A DNA stretch of 64,000 bases from Sphingomonas sp. BT-65 (GTDB taxonomy: Bacteria > Pseudomonadota > Alphaproteobacteria > Sphingomonadales > Sphingomonadaceae). This document shows, one piece after another, positions 54,205-62,613 of this stretch; positions within the stretch are counted from its first letter, which is position 1; each line of letters starts with the position of its first letter. The stretch spans positions 1,178,001 through 1,242,000 of the forward strand of contig NZ_JAPCIA010000001.1 of assembly GCF_026107375.2 (NCBI RefSeq), in the 5' to 3' direction. The position numbers and the translations under genes were made by a program. Below the pieces are notes generated by a model. It had not been told where the DNA came from. It saw only the letters and a list, made by a program, of their open reading frames with translations, and did not search any database.

Positions 54205-54566
54205 TCAGGCACGCCAGGAAATCGATGCAGCGCTGACGTCGTCGGTCAGATAGGCCCGCAGGTAGCAGGCGAGGTCGCGATACCGGGACTCGCCGTTGGC
54301 ATCATAAACCCAGAGCTCCGGCTCATCTTCGAAGTCCAGCCACAGCAGATAGATCTTTTCGTAATTATACTCGCTGCCGGCGAAGAGCGACAACCGCTCC
54401 GGCCGGAACAGGATGTAAGGATCGTTAGGCCAGCCTTCCGCACCGGCGCCGACATCCTCGGGCACAGCGCCTCGTCGGCATCCTCGCGATATTTCGCCGC
54501 CTTCGTGAAGGCCGCTTCGATCAGACCCTCAATCATCGCCCGTTCTTGGGAATAGAGTGAGGTCAT
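54205..54566 (-). pseudogene. Frameshifted small gene (SMI1/KNR4-like product)
   Basis: The first 33 codons from ATG 54566 (MTSLYSQERAMIEGLIEAAF then TKAAKYREDADEA) read smoothly, then that frame turns to arginine/serine-rich nonsense. Near 54465 the adjacent frame continues with PEDVGAGAEGWPNDPYILF, FAGSEYNYEKIYLLWLDFED and EPELWVYDANGESRYRDLACYLRAYL. One missing (or two extra) bases would join them into one protein of about 120 residues. The C-terminal style resembles SMI1/KNR4-type proteins, which are often immunity proteins, but that is tentative. A GTG at 54465 could also start an 86-residue short form. Confidence 0.6.
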
Positions 54567-54609
54567 ATGGCCACCACGGCAGCCACTGAACCCTTCCAGG
54601 TGCAGCCGT

Positions 54610-55341
54610 TCAGTCTGCGAAGCCCGCCGGCGTCAGGCGCAGGCGGCGCAGATCGAGCTTAACATCGGCCCGAAAGCGCGCCACAGCGGCGTCGGACAGG
54701 CGTGTGGCGAGCGCTGCGTCCCTGCGGGCCGTCGCGTCGGAAAAGGCGCTGCCCTGCGCGATGAAATTGAGCATATAGGTCTCGGCCAATTCCTGCCGGG
54801 CGGCATCATTCATCCGCGCGAAGCCGGGACTGGTGCCGAGCGCACTCGCGATCTGGCCGCGCACCGCCTGCACCTGAGCGCGACTGGTGAACGGGACTTT
54901 GTTGGCGATCTGCCAATTCTGGACCCAATAGGCAGCCATCGCATCGGCCACGTCGCCGCGACGTAGGCCATCCGTCGCGACATGCCGTTCCCACAGGCCA
55001 AGCAGATCGTTCTGCTGGATCACCTGGCGCAGGCGCGCGGCATTGACCGGGTCGGCCTTCGCCACGAAATCGGCGAACTGTCCGCGCACGCGCGCCGAGA
55101 CTGCAGGGGACGATTTGTAGCGCGTGCCGACAGTAGCGGTCAGAGCCGGCGGCCTGGTCGCAGCGCGGCGATCGCCGCCGCGACTCCGCACCGTCGCGCC
55201 CAGCACATTGTTCATCTGCCCGACCGAGGCCATGGACGCGCCGAAGTCGATATATTGGCTGCCGATGGCAGGGAAATCCTGCGCCGCTGCCGGCGCTGTA
55301 GCGAGAAGCAGGGCAGCGAAAACGGCGAGGCCATGTTGCAT
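54610..55341 (-). CDS. Exported protein of unknown function
   Basis: 243 residues with a clear signal peptide (MQHGLAVFAALLLATAPAAA) cut before QDFPAIG. The mature part is helical and Ala/Arg-rich: FADFVAKADPVNAARLRQVIQQNDLLGLWERHVATDGLRRGDVADAMAAYWVQNWQIAN and FARMNDAARQELAETYMLNFIAQG. It looks like one of the uncharacterised DUF families common in sphingomonads. ATG 55341 follows CGGAG by eight bases and is preferred over 55389. Lone gene in the accessory stretch. Confidence 0.72.
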   Translation of the reverse strand: MQHGLAVFAALLLATAPAAAQDFPAIGSQYIDFGASMASVGQMNNVLGATVRSRGGDRRAATRPPALTATVGTRYKSSPAVSARVRGQFADFVAKADPVNAARLRQVIQQNDLLGLWERHVATDGLRRGDVADAMAAYWVQNWQIANKVPFTSRAQVQAVRGQIASALGTSPGFARMNDAARQELAETYMLNFIAQGSAFSDATARRDAALATRLSDAAVARFRADVKLDLRRLRLTPAGFAD

Positions 55342-55979
55342 TGCGGACGCTCCGGTCTTTCCAGCAACTCTGGCGGGTGATCGTGACATTGGGAAGCCGC
55401 GCGACAGGGTGTGATATAGCAGCTGGCCCGGCGCGCGCCACGTTCTGCCGCCTAGTGCACGGATATCTCCTCGCGGCGCCGATGGCGGTCATGTTCGCTA
55501 GCATGATAGGCACTGGAATTCACGGATGTGCGCCAAATTTCTGCTTTTTCCGTAGCCCGCCCGCGACCTTGGGTTCGCTTCCCTCCACCCGCGGAAGGTC
55601 GACGCAGGCCGTCGTATTCGGAGATGCTCTGCGCGGTCGATCCGTTCCGGGCTATGGCTGGACGAAGGCGATTTGCCCAGAGCACCTCATGGCTTGCCAT
55701 CGGGCGATGGAGGTCCGCTTTAGCGTTTCGGCGATCGAAACCGCGGACCGCTATCGATCCACAAGCGGCGGGGCGCTTTTGGCGTGAGCTGCCGGGCTGC
55801 TAAGCGCCCTCAAGTCAGTCATTCTATATCGTGGGGCCACTGCCCGGAAGCAGACGTTCACTCACGATCGAGGCAGGAGCCCTGTATGCGGGCAAGCAGG
55901 TCAGCTTTGCCCTTATTCTCTGGCCTCCGGCGCGTCGGCGTCGTTTGAGCGGGCGCATCGATCCAGCCTCGAGAGCTGC
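55342..55979. other. Long spacer without a convincing gene
   Basis: About 640 bases with only short open frames on both strands, none with a Shine-Dalgarno sequence, domain or sphingomonad-like codon use. At about 55567-55583 GGGTTCGCTTCCC resembles a tRNA T-arm but no tRNA can be folded around it. The stretch looks like decayed coding DNA. Confidence 0.45.
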
Positions 55980-57659
55980 TCAGCTTCCGAGACCTGGCAG
56001 CTGGTTCCGCAGCCTCACCATGCGCAGGTTGATGACGCGGCCGTTCGACAAGGTGAGCTCGCTGACCTTCCGCCGGCGATCCCGCCGGAACTGAAGGGCG
56101 CCCGCCAGGGATTCGGTGTAGAATGCGTCGGGCTCGCGCAGGGCTGCGGGCTGCTGGTGGATGATGGTTTGGCCCATTGGGCCGCGCAACCGCATCCGGC
56201 CCGCGCGGACGGAGACTGTGTAGATCGCCTTGAGTTCCGGACTGTAATAATCGCCGACATATTCCGCCATGCGTGCGGGAGTGAGATCGGGGACGGCGCC
56301 CAGGGCGATGCGCCGGGCGATGCGGTCATGATCCGGCTCGTGGATGACGAGCGTCGATTCGTCGGGAAAGCTGAAAGTGACCGGCGCATTCGCCAGAAAG
56401 AAGTCGCCCTGTCCGAACGCAGTCATCTCGTCGCGTCCCTGCATGAACAGCTTGCCGCCGCGCAGGCTGACGGCGAACAGGACGCCAGGCTCTTCCTTGT
56501 AAGTGCCGACGAAACCCGCGAGGCGCTGCGCATCCAGAACAATGGGTCTGCGTTCGACCTTCGCCTCGGCAGCCAGAACGTCTCCCAGGTAGAGATCGGC
56601 GATCCTCCGGGCGAGCTCGACCGGGTTTGGCCCCTCGGCGTTGCAAAGGAGGCTGATCGCCAGATGGTGCTCCGGCAGCATCAGGAAATCGGCGACGTAG
56701 CCGGGATCGGTACCGCTATGCTCGACCGTCACGGCGCCGCGATAGCGCCCGATCTCGAAACCCGACGCATAGGGAATTGCCTTGCCCGTCTCGTCCCGTG
56801 TGATGGCGAGCATGGCGTCGATCATCGCCGGGGTTCCGATCCTGGGCTGATCGAGGTTCATCGCCCAGCGCGCCATGTCCTCGACATTGGTCTGCACGCC
56901 CGTCGCACCGTAGCTCGAATAGGGCAGCGAGCGGCGCTGGAATCCGTTCGCGCTAGGCCCATAGGGCTGCGCATGGCCGGCTCGCACCAGCCGGAAATCA
57001 TCTTGTATCCAGGTATTTGCCATCCCCAGCGGCTCGAACACCCGCTTCGCCATGAACTGGCCAAAGGATTGCCCGGACGCGCGTTCCACCACCAGGGCGA
57101 GCAGCGTATAGTTGGAGTTGGAATAGGCGAAGCGGCTTCCGGTCGGGAAATTGAGCTCGCGCTGGGCCAGGATCGCCTGGACCACATCGTCCTGCGTGAT
57201 CGTGTCCTCGAGGCGTCGGCCGCCCAGGGCCAGCAGGCTCCATTGGTCGCGCAGCCCGCTGGTGTGGTGGAGCAGGTCGGCAAGCCTGATCGGATGGCCG
57301 AAATCGTGCAGCTCGGGGACGTATTTACGAACGTCGTCGCCGATCGACAGCTTGCCGTCGGACTGGAGCAGATAGATCGCGAAGGCAGCGAACTGCTTGG
57401 ACACGGAAGCGATGTGGAAGGTGGTGACCGGCGTGTTGGGCGTGCGGCTCTCGAGGATCGCGCTTCCATAAGCGCCCTTGAAGACCAACTCCTGCCGCTG
57501 TGTCACCGATACCGCGCAGCCAGGGCTGTCGGGCTGGTTCCAGCGCGCGAAGAGCGCGTCGATGGCGGCCGGCGCGGTCTGGTGCGGCGGCGACGCGCGC
57601 GCCTGCAGAGGGGGTGCCGCGACAATTCCGAGCGCGAACGCCAGCAGGAACCTCTTCAT
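55980..57659 (-). CDS. Serine beta-lactamase-family hydrolase (class C-like)
   Basis: 559-residue exported protein. After a signal peptide (MKRFLLAFALGIVAAPPLQA) the beta-lactamase/penicillin-binding fold shows the nucleophile motif SVSK (TTFHIASVSKQFAAFAIYLL), the tyrosine motif YSNSNY and a C-terminal HSGT in place of KTG, as in esterases and D-aminopeptidases. A further 180-residue C-terminal domain follows (RLAGFVGTYKEEPGVLF ... YVGDYYSPELKAIYTVSV). True beta-lactam hydrolysis is possible but peptidase or esterase activity is equally likely. AGAGGA precedes the ATG; a BlaI/CopY-type operator overlaps its promoter region. Confidence 0.9.
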   Translation of the reverse strand: MKRFLLAFALGIVAAPPLQARASPPHQTAPAAIDALFARWNQPDSPGCAVSVTQRQELVFKGAYGSAILESRTPNTPVTTFHIASVSKQFAAFAIYLLQSDGKLSIGDDVRKYVPELHDFGHPIRLADLLHHTSGLRDQWSLLALGGRRLEDTITQDDVVQAILAQRELNFPTGSRFAYSNSNYTLLALVVERASGQSFGQFMAKRVFEPLGMANTWIQDDFRLVRAGHAQPYGPSANGFQRRSLPYSSYGATGVQTNVEDMARWAMNLDQPRIGTPAMIDAMLAITRDETGKAIPYASGFEIGRYRGAVTVEHSGTDPGYVADFLMLPEHHLAISLLCNAEGPNPVELARRIADLYLGDVLAAEAKVERRPIVLDAQRLAGFVGTYKEEPGVLFAVSLRGGKLFMQGRDEMTAFGQGDFFLANAPVTFSFPDESTLVIHEPDHDRIARRIALGAVPDLTPARMAEYVGDYYSPELKAIYTVSVRAGRMRLRGPMGQTIIHQQPAALREPDAFYTESLAGALQFRRDRRRKVSELTLSNGRVINLRMVRLRNQLPGLGS

Positions 57660-57680
57660 ATCGATCCTCTCGCATCCAGA

Positions 57681-57700
57681 TTGACTACAACTGTAATCAA
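57681..57700. promoter_or_regulatory. BlaI/MecI/CopY-type operator
   Basis: TTGACTACAACTGTAATCAA is an almost perfect dyad whose core TACA-AC-TGTA matches the TACAnnTGTA operator of the BlaI/MecI/CopY winged-helix repressors. It lies 22 bases upstream of the beta-lactamase-family start codon. No blaI or blaR gene is visible in the window. Confidence 0.6.
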
Positions 57701-58070
57701 AGTGGGTGCGGGAGCAATGGGTGCGTAGCTCTATTTGAGCACGCCTCGTCGGCGACGACCGAGAAGCCTGCGCTTCATGCACTGGTGTTGTTGGTGAAAG
57801 AACGCGCCGTCCGCGACGCCACGGGTCCGCTGCCAACGGCAGTTATGACGACTTCCACCTCTAAAACGGACTGGCGGCAAATGGATCGTAAGCGGTCGTG
57901 ACCCGCGGGCTGCACGTGATGTCTGCTTTCAGGCTCTCCCGGCCGAAAGCTGTCAGGCTGAAATCGGCCCAATTTCAGCCAGCAGCCATAGAACAAATCA
58001 AAAACAAATCCCTTTCCTACACGCCCTGCCTACACACTGGCCGGTTGGGCGAATCGCAAGGAGGGGAAAG
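57701..58070. other. Spacer with an SOS-box-like element
   Basis: About 370 bases without a convincing gene. At 57991-58005 GAAC-AAATCAA-AAAC differs by one base from the alphaproteobacterial LexA box GAAC-N7-GAAC, ahead of the truncated gene at 58071. Confidence 0.35.
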
Positions 58071-58224
58071 ATGCAGAACCGGGTTCCCGTGAAGCGCGAG
58101 GAGCGGCCGGCGCTGCCCGACTTCACGCCGGTGCCGCGCCGGGCGCGCCATGACGGGTGGGCGCCCGAGCGGCAGCGGGCGTTCATCGAGGCACTCGCAG
58201 ATACCGGCTGCGTCAGCCGCGCGG
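58071..58224 (+). pseudogene. Truncated 5' fragment of a conserved sphingomonad gene
   Basis: After a strong AAGGAGGGG the frame reads MQNRVPVKREERPALPDFTP, VPRRARHDGWAPERQRAFIE and ALADTGCVSRAA. This is the N-terminal signature (FTPVPRR..HDGWTPERQR.FI.ALA.TG.V..AA) of a DNA-binding-like hypothetical protein frequent in sphingomonads. Beyond CVSRAA the expected helix-turn-helix continuation is replaced by unrelated, low-quality sequence up to the end of ruvB at 58301. The 3' part was probably lost by deletion. The family identification is from memory of the motif. Confidence 0.55.
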
Positions 58225-58300
58225 CGCCCCCGGCACGGACTTGGATTGCCGGAAGCAATCCAACCCAGCACTCCCTCCGGGAGGAATTTCTTCTCACTCC

Positions 58301-59329
58301 TCACTTACCGTCGAACAACCCGTCCTGCGCGCCCGCCGGCGGGTGGAGGCCGAGATGCTTCCAGCCGGCCGCGTTGAGGCAGCGGCCGCGCGCCGTCCGG
58401 GCGATCATGCCGATCTGGATGAGGTAGGGCTCGATCACTTCCTCGATCGTGTCGCGCGGCTCGGAGAGGCCGGCGGCGAGCGTCTCGACGCCGACCGGGC
58501 CGCCCTTGTAGATGTCGGCGATCATGGTGAGGTAGCGGCGGTCCATCGCGTCGAGGCCGAGCGCGTCGACCTCGAGCCGGTTGAGCGCAGCGTCGGCGGC
58601 CTTGGCGTGGACGGTGGTCTCGCCCGCGACATTGGCGAAGTCGCGCACGCGGCGCAGCAGGCGGCCGGCGATGCGCGGGGTGCCGCGTGAACGGCGCGCG
58701 ATCTCGGCCGCGCCGTCGGGGGCGATGTGCAGGTCGAGCAGGCCCGCGGCGCGCGTGACGACGCGCTGCAGCTCCTCGACCGTGTAGAATTGCAGGCGCA
58801 CGGGGATGCCGAAGCGGTCGCGCAGCGGGGTGGTGAGCAGGCCCTGGCGCGTCGTGGCGCCGACCAGGGTGAAGCGGGGAAGATCGATGCGCACGCTGCG
58901 CGCCGAGGGGCCCTCCCCGATCATCAGGTCGAGCGCGCGGTCCTCCATCGCGGGATAGAGCACTTCCTCGACCGCGGGCGCGAGGCGGTGGATCTCGTCG
59001 ATGAACAGGACGTCGCCGTCCTCGAGATTGGTGAGCAAAGCGGCGAGGTCGCCCGACTTGGCGATCACCGGGCCGGAGGTGGCGCGGAACCCGACGCCCA
59101 TCTCGCGCGCGATGATCTGGGCGAGCGTGGTCTTGCCGAGGCCGGGCGGGCCGAAGAACAGGACATGGTCGAGCGCGTCGCCGCGGGTGCGGGCGGCATC
59201 GATGAACACGCGGAGATTGTCGCGCGCCGCGCGCTGGCCGACGAACTCGTCGAGCGACTTGGGGCGCAGCGCCGCGTCGACGTCCTCGGGGCGGCGGGCG
59301 GCGGTGAGGATGCGGTCGGAGTCGGTCAT
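58301..59329 (-). CDS. ruvB: Holliday junction branch-migration ATPase RuvB
   Basis: 342-residue AAA+ motor. [15 protein letters not shown], Walker [16 protein letters not shown], Walker [10 protein letters not shown], sensor 1 [19 protein letters not shown] with arginine finger, and the C-terminal winged helix ([45 protein letters not shown]). Normally directly behind ruvA; here the two are 466 bases apart with a repeat-bounded GIY-YIG pseudogene between. Confidence 0.97.
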   Translation of the reverse strand: MTDSDRILTAARRPEDVDAALRPKSLDEFVGQRAARDNLRVFIDAARTRGDALDHVLFFGPPGLGKTTLAQIIAREMGVGFRATSGPVIAKSGDLAALLTNLEDGDVLFIDEIHRLAPAVEEVLYPAMEDRALDLMIGEGPSARSVRIDLPRFTLVGATTRQGLLTTPLRDRFGIPVRLQFYTVEELQRVVTRAAGLLDLHIAPDGAAEIARRSRGTPRIAGRLLRRVRDFANVAGETTVHAKAADAALNRLEVDALGLDAMDRRYLTMIADIYKGGPVGVETLAAGLSEPRDTIEEVIEPYLIQIGMIARTARGRCLNAAGWKHLGLHPPAGAQDGLFDGK

Positions 59330-59346
59330 GCCCGCCGCCTCATGCC

Positions 59347-59376
59347 GTCATGCTGAACTTGTTTCAGCATCCATCG
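59347..59376 (+). repeat. REP-like hairpin (TGCTGAA stem), left copy
   Basis: 30 bases: GTCA, stem TGCTGAA, loop CTTGT, stem TTCAGCA, then TCCATCG. It is 29/30 identical to the reverse complement of 59739-59768. The stop codon of the GIY-YIG frame lies inside this repeat. Confidence 0.88.
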
Positions 59377-59693
59377 TGCCGCGGGCGACTGGCTAGCGGT
59401 TCCAGTCCAAGTGCCGGAGCAAGGTCCACCCAGTCCGGGTTCTCGGATTCGACCAGGTTGATCTTCCATTGCTGGTGCCAGCGCTTGAGTTGCTTCTCGC
59501 GCGCAATGGCCTCCGGCATCGTGGCGTAGAATTCGTAGCGGACCAGGATGTGGACGTGGTGGCGCGAGGTGAAGCCCGGGATCTCGCCGGATCGGTGTTA
59601 ATGCAGGCGGGCGAGCAGATCCGATGTCACGCCGATGCAGATCGTGCCCATCCGGTGGCTGGCGAGCAGATAGACGCAGGGTTGCTTGGGCAT
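59364..59693 (-). pseudogene. GIY-YIG nuclease, inactivated by one in-frame stop
   Basis: From ATG 59693 the frame reads MPKQPCVYLLASHRMGTICI GVTSDLLARLH, then TAA at codon 32 (59598-59600), then HRSGEIPGFTSRHHVHILVR, YEFYATMPEAIAREKQLKRW and KINLVESENPDWVDLAPALGL with no frameshift. In intact relatives the stop position is glutamine (LARLxQHRSG), so a single C-to-T change (CAA to TAA) explains it. The GIY motif is here VYLLAS...TICIG, with the second Tyr changed to Cys. The whole gene sits between two inverted REP-like hairpins, and its stop codon is supplied by one of them. Confidence 0.85.
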
Positions 59694-59738
59694 TGTTGCG
59701 CCCTTCTCGAAGGAACCGAGGATCAGTCGTCCGTGGCC

Positions 59739-59768
59739 CGGTGGATGCTGAAACAAGTTCAGCATGAC
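59739..59768 (-). repeat. REP-like hairpin (TGCTGAA stem), right copy
   Basis: Reverse complement of 59347-59376 with one mismatch. Together the two copies bound a 362-bp segment that contains essentially only the GIY-YIG gene and separates ruvA from ruvB. Confidence 0.88.
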
Positions 59769-59795
59769 GACAGAGAGGGTGGAGAGGGAGGCGCC

Positions 59796-60392
59796 TCACT
59801 TCGCCGCCTTCCGCAGCGCCAGCCGGACGAGCGCGTCGAGGCTGGCGCCCGGTCCCAGCTCGTCGCTGGCGGCGTTGACCGCGGCGCTTGCTTCGGCGGG
59901 CTTGAAGCCGAGGTTCATCAGCGCCGAGACCGCGTCGTTCGCCGCGCCGCTCGCCGGGAGCGCAGCCCCCGCCCCGCCGCCCAGTGCGATGCCGCCGGCC
60001 TTGTCCTTGAGCTCGTTGACGATGCGCTGGGCGAGCTTCGGCCCCACGCCGTTGGCCCGCGCGATCATCGCCGCATCGGCGCGGGCGACGGCGGTCTGGA
60101 CTTCGGCGGGCGAGAGGATCGAGAGGATGGCGAGCGCGACCTTGGCCCCCACCCCCTGCACGCCGGTAAGCAGGCGGAACCAGTCGCGCTCCTCGGCCGA
60201 CGCGAAGCCCATCAGGCGGATCGAGTCCTCGCTCACCAGCATCTCGGTATGCACCGTCACGAACTCGCCCAACGCGCCCAGCGCCGCCAGCGTCCTGGCC
60301 GAGGCGCCGACGAGATAGCCGACGCCGTTCACGTCGATCACCGCATGGTCGATGCCGGTCGCGGCGAGATGGCCGTTGAGATGCGCGATCAT
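59796..60392 (-). CDS. ruvA: Holliday junction-binding protein RuvA
   Basis: 198 residues, normal length. OB-fold N-terminus ([31 protein letters not shown]), two helix-hairpin-helix motifs ([42 protein letters not shown]) and the C-terminal RuvB-contact domain ([20 protein letters not shown]). RuvA tetramers grip the junction and load RuvB. A 14-bp perfect palindrome (60398-60411) lies just upstream of the start. Confidence 0.97.
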   Translation of the reverse strand: MIAHLNGHLAATGIDHAVIDVNGVGYLVGASARTLAALGALGEFVTVHTEMLVSEDSIRLMGFASAEERDWFRLLTGVQGVGAKVALAILSILSPAEVQTAVARADAAMIARANGVGPKLAQRIVNELKDKAGGIALGGGAGAALPASGAANDAVSALMNLGFKPAEASAAVNAASDELGPGASLDALVRLALRKAAK

Positions 60393-60397
60393 CGGCG

Positions 60398-60411
60398 GGT
60401 ATCCGGATACC
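60398..60411. promoter_or_regulatory. 14-bp perfect palindrome upstream of ruvA
   Basis: GGTATCCGGATACC, six bases before the ruvA start codon in the 207-bp gap between ruvC and ruvA. It could be an operator or an RNA hairpin controlling ruvA translation. No LexA box was recognised in this gap. Confidence 0.35.
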
Positions 60412-60599
60412 GGAAGTTATCGAAGCTCACACTACGTACCCCCCGGTTTCCCCTCCCCCGGAACTGCGCGCGCGAGGCCGAAAGGGTCGAGGCAGGGAAG
60501 CCGTGCGTCATGGCCGGTACATAAGCGGAACGGCGCCGTGTAGGAAAGTGAAAAGGAAACAGTCAGTTTACTTCAGCCCGCGAGGTCGATCCTTCGAGT

Positions 60600-61097
60600 T
60601 CAGCGCAGCGCCCGCGCGCTCGCCAGATGGTGCGCGTGGCAGATCGCCACCGCGAGCGCATCGGCGGCATCCGCGCCGGCGATCTTCGCGCCGGGCAGCA
60701 GCCGCGCGACCATCGCGTGGACCTGCACCTTCTCGGCATTGCCAGTGCCCACCACCGCCTTCTTGACGAGGCGCGGCGCATATTCGCCGACGTCGAGCCC
60801 CGCGCGCGCCGCGGCGCAGATCACCACCCCACGCGCCTGGCCGAGCTTGAGCGTCGATTGCGGGTTGGCGTTGACGAACACTTCCTCGACCGCGGCGGCG
60901 TCCGGCGCGTGATCGGCGATCAGCGCGGCGAGCTGTCCGTCGAGATGCGCGAGGCGGCGCGGCAGCGGCGCGGCGCTGTCGGTCTTGAGCTGCCCGTTGG
61001 CGAGGTGCGAGAGGCGGTTGCCCTCGGCACGGATCAGCCCCCAGCCGGTGGTGCCGAGGCCGGGGTCGAGACCCAAGATCACCAGGGGCTTGATCAT
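60600..61097 (-). CDS. ruvC: Holliday junction resolvase RuvC
   Basis: 165-residue RNase-H-fold endonuclease. Catalytic acidic residues: Asp in [14 protein letters not shown], Glu in [22 protein letters not shown], and the late pair in [21 protein letters not shown] 61097 overlaps the stop of the upstream exported-protein gene (TGATG), so the two are coupled. Ends before a 207-bp gap to ruvA. Confidence 0.96.
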   Translation of the reverse strand: MIKPLVILGLDPGLGTTGWGLIRAEGNRLSHLANGQLKTDSAAPLPRRLAHLDGQLAALIADHAPDAAAVEEVFVNANPQSTLKLGQARGVVICAAARAGLDVGEYAPRLVKKAVVGTGNAEKVQVHAMVARLLPGAKIAGADAADALAVAICHAHHLASARALR

Positions 61098-61633
61098 CAA
61101 TACCAGGCTTCGAATTGCGGATCGGTGTCGTCGGGGACTTCGCGCAGGTGCCCGGGCAGGCTGGCGCGCAGCAGCTGCTCCCAATTCTCCGTGGGCCAGG
61201 CGTTGCTCTTGCAGCGCAGCGTAGCGAGGTCGTTGCCGCCGCGGCTGACATGGATGCCCGACCATTGCTTGCCGGGGATTTCGGTATATTGCCCGCCAAC
61301 ACCCCAGAAGACGAGATAATGGTGGTCGCCGCGGGTGAAGCGCAGATATTCCTGCGACCCGCCCCCGCCGCCGACCACGCCGCCGCGATGGACATTGCCC
61401 CAGTTCGCGTCACTGGCGATCTCGATCTGCGGCCGTCCCGGCGGGCCAAAGCGGTAGTGAAGCGACCCGCGACCCGCGCAGACGCTGCCCAGCGACTTGC
61501 CGAAGCGGCAGCTATAGACCGTCTTCTCGCCCGCGCGGCACTGGCTGGCCGGCACCGCGGGTGAGGCGGTCAGCGGCACCGCGGCAGGCGCCGCCAGCGC
61601 CAGCGACAGGCCGGCAAGGAGAAAGGTCCGCAT
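61097..61633 (-). CDS. Exported protein of unknown function upstream of ruvC
   Basis: 178 residues with a signal peptide ([20 protein letters not shown]). The mature protein has paired cysteines ([27 protein letters not shown]), [14 protein letters not shown], a [31 protein letters not shown] core and a C-terminal [22 protein letters not shown] lies just before the ATG. It is translationally coupled to ruvC, an odd placement for a periplasmic protein. No function is recognised. Confidence 0.78.
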   Translation of the reverse strand: MRTFLLAGLSLALAAPAAVPLTASPAVPASQCRAGEKTVYSCRFGKSLGSVCAGRGSLHYRFGPPGRPQIEIASDANWGNVHRGGVVGGGGGSQEYLRFTRGDHHYLVFWGVGGQYTEIPGKQWSGIHVSRGGNDLATLRCKSNAWPTENWEQLLRASLPGHLREVPDDTDPQFEAWY

Positions 61634-61692
61634 CTGCCCCTCCGCAATCGCGTTTCGTGCGAGCGCGGTATCGCGCGGAACGCAGCGCGCGG

Positions 61693-62436
61693 CTAGCCCA
61701 GCTTCTCCATCACCGCGTCGGAGACTTCGTAATTGCCCCACACGGTCTGGACGTCGTCATCGTCGTCGAGCGCGTCGATCAGCTTGAACAGGGTCGCGGC
61801 GTCGCTCTCGTCGACCTCGACCATGGTCTGCGGGCGCCAGGCGAGCTTGGCGCCCTCGGCCTCGCCCAGCACCGGCTCGAGCGCCTTGACCACCTCGTGC
61901 AGGTCAGCCTGCGCGGTCCAGATCTCGTGGCCGTCCTCGCTAGAGGTCACATCCTCGGCGCCAGCCTCGAGCGCCGCCTCGAACACCTTCTCGGCATCGC
62001 CCGCGCTCGCCGGATAGCTGATCAGCCCGACGCGGTCGAAGGCATGGCTGACCGAGCCCGACGCACCGAGGTTGCCGCCATTCTTGCTGACCGCGGTGCG
62101 CACGTTGGTGGCGGTGCGGTTGCGGTTGTCGGACAGCGCCTCGATGATCAGGCTGACGCCGCCGGGACCGAAGCCCTCGTAGCGGATTTCCTCGTAATTC
62201 TCGCCGTCGCCCCTGCTCGCCTTGTCGATCGCGCGCTGGATATTGTCCTTGGGCATCGACTGCGCCTTCGCCGCGTTGACCGCGGCGCGCAGGCGCGGGT
62301 TCATGTCGGGATCGGGCAAGCCCATCTTGGCCGCGACGGTGATTTCGCGGCTGAGCTTGGAGAACATGCCCGAGCGCTTCTTATCCTGCGCGCCCTTGCG
62401 GTGCATGATGTTCTTGAATTTGGAATGGCCTGCCAT
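61693..62436 (-). CDS. YebC/PmpR family regulator/translation factor
   Basis: 247 residues. Starts [20 protein letters not shown], with the conserved [91 protein letters not shown] and the acidic C-terminus ([20 protein letters not shown]). YebC proteins have been described as DNA-binding regulators and more recently as ribosome-associated factors. Its place upstream of the ruv genes is a widespread arrangement. Confidence 0.95.
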   Translation of the reverse strand: MAGHSKFKNIMHRKGAQDKKRSGMFSKLSREITVAAKMGLPDPDMNPRLRAAVNAAKAQSMPKDNIQRAIDKASRGDGENYEEIRYEGFGPGGVSLIIEALSDNRNRTATNVRTAVSKNGGNLGASGSVSHAFDRVGLISYPASAGDAEKVFEAALEAGAEDVTSSEDGHEIWTAQADLHEVVKALEPVLGEAEGAKLAWRPQTMVEVDESDAATLFKLIDALDDDDDVQTVWGNYEVSDAVMEKLG

Positions 62437-62499
62437 GGGTGGTCTCTATGGAATTGGGTGCGGGCGTCTCTAGGCGAGCCAGGGGTTTGCGCGCAAGTC

Positions 62500-62604
62500 G
62501 TCACCCCGGCCTTGTGCCGGGGTCCACCGTTCGGCTGGCGATGCGAAAGAGGCTGCAGGCGATCGCGCGCGGCACCGTGGATCCCGGCACAAGGCCGGGA
62601 TGAC
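62500..62604. repeat. Inverted pair of REP-like hairpins (CCGGC stem)
   Basis: Left copy 62500-62527: GTCA, stem CCCCGGC, loop CTTGT, stem GCCGGGG, TCCAC. Right copy 62577-62604 is its reverse complement with two differences that are paired in the stem (C-G versus T-A). The 49 bases between hold no gene. GTCA ends point outward, as in the pair around the GIY-YIG pseudogene. Confidence 0.88.
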
Positions 62605-62613
62605 GGTTAGGGA

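Noticed and set aside
55560..55590. tRNA gene suggested by a T-arm-like GGGTTCGCTTCCC
   Set aside because: The T-loop lacks the conserved A58, no CCA or 7-bp acceptor partner exists at the right distance, and no anticodon arm can be placed.
59326..59799. 157-codon minus-strand open frame spanning the ruvA-ruvB gap
   Set aside because: It translates both hairpin repeats (the familiar RHAELVSAS spurious peptide) and reads the GIY-YIG gene out of frame.
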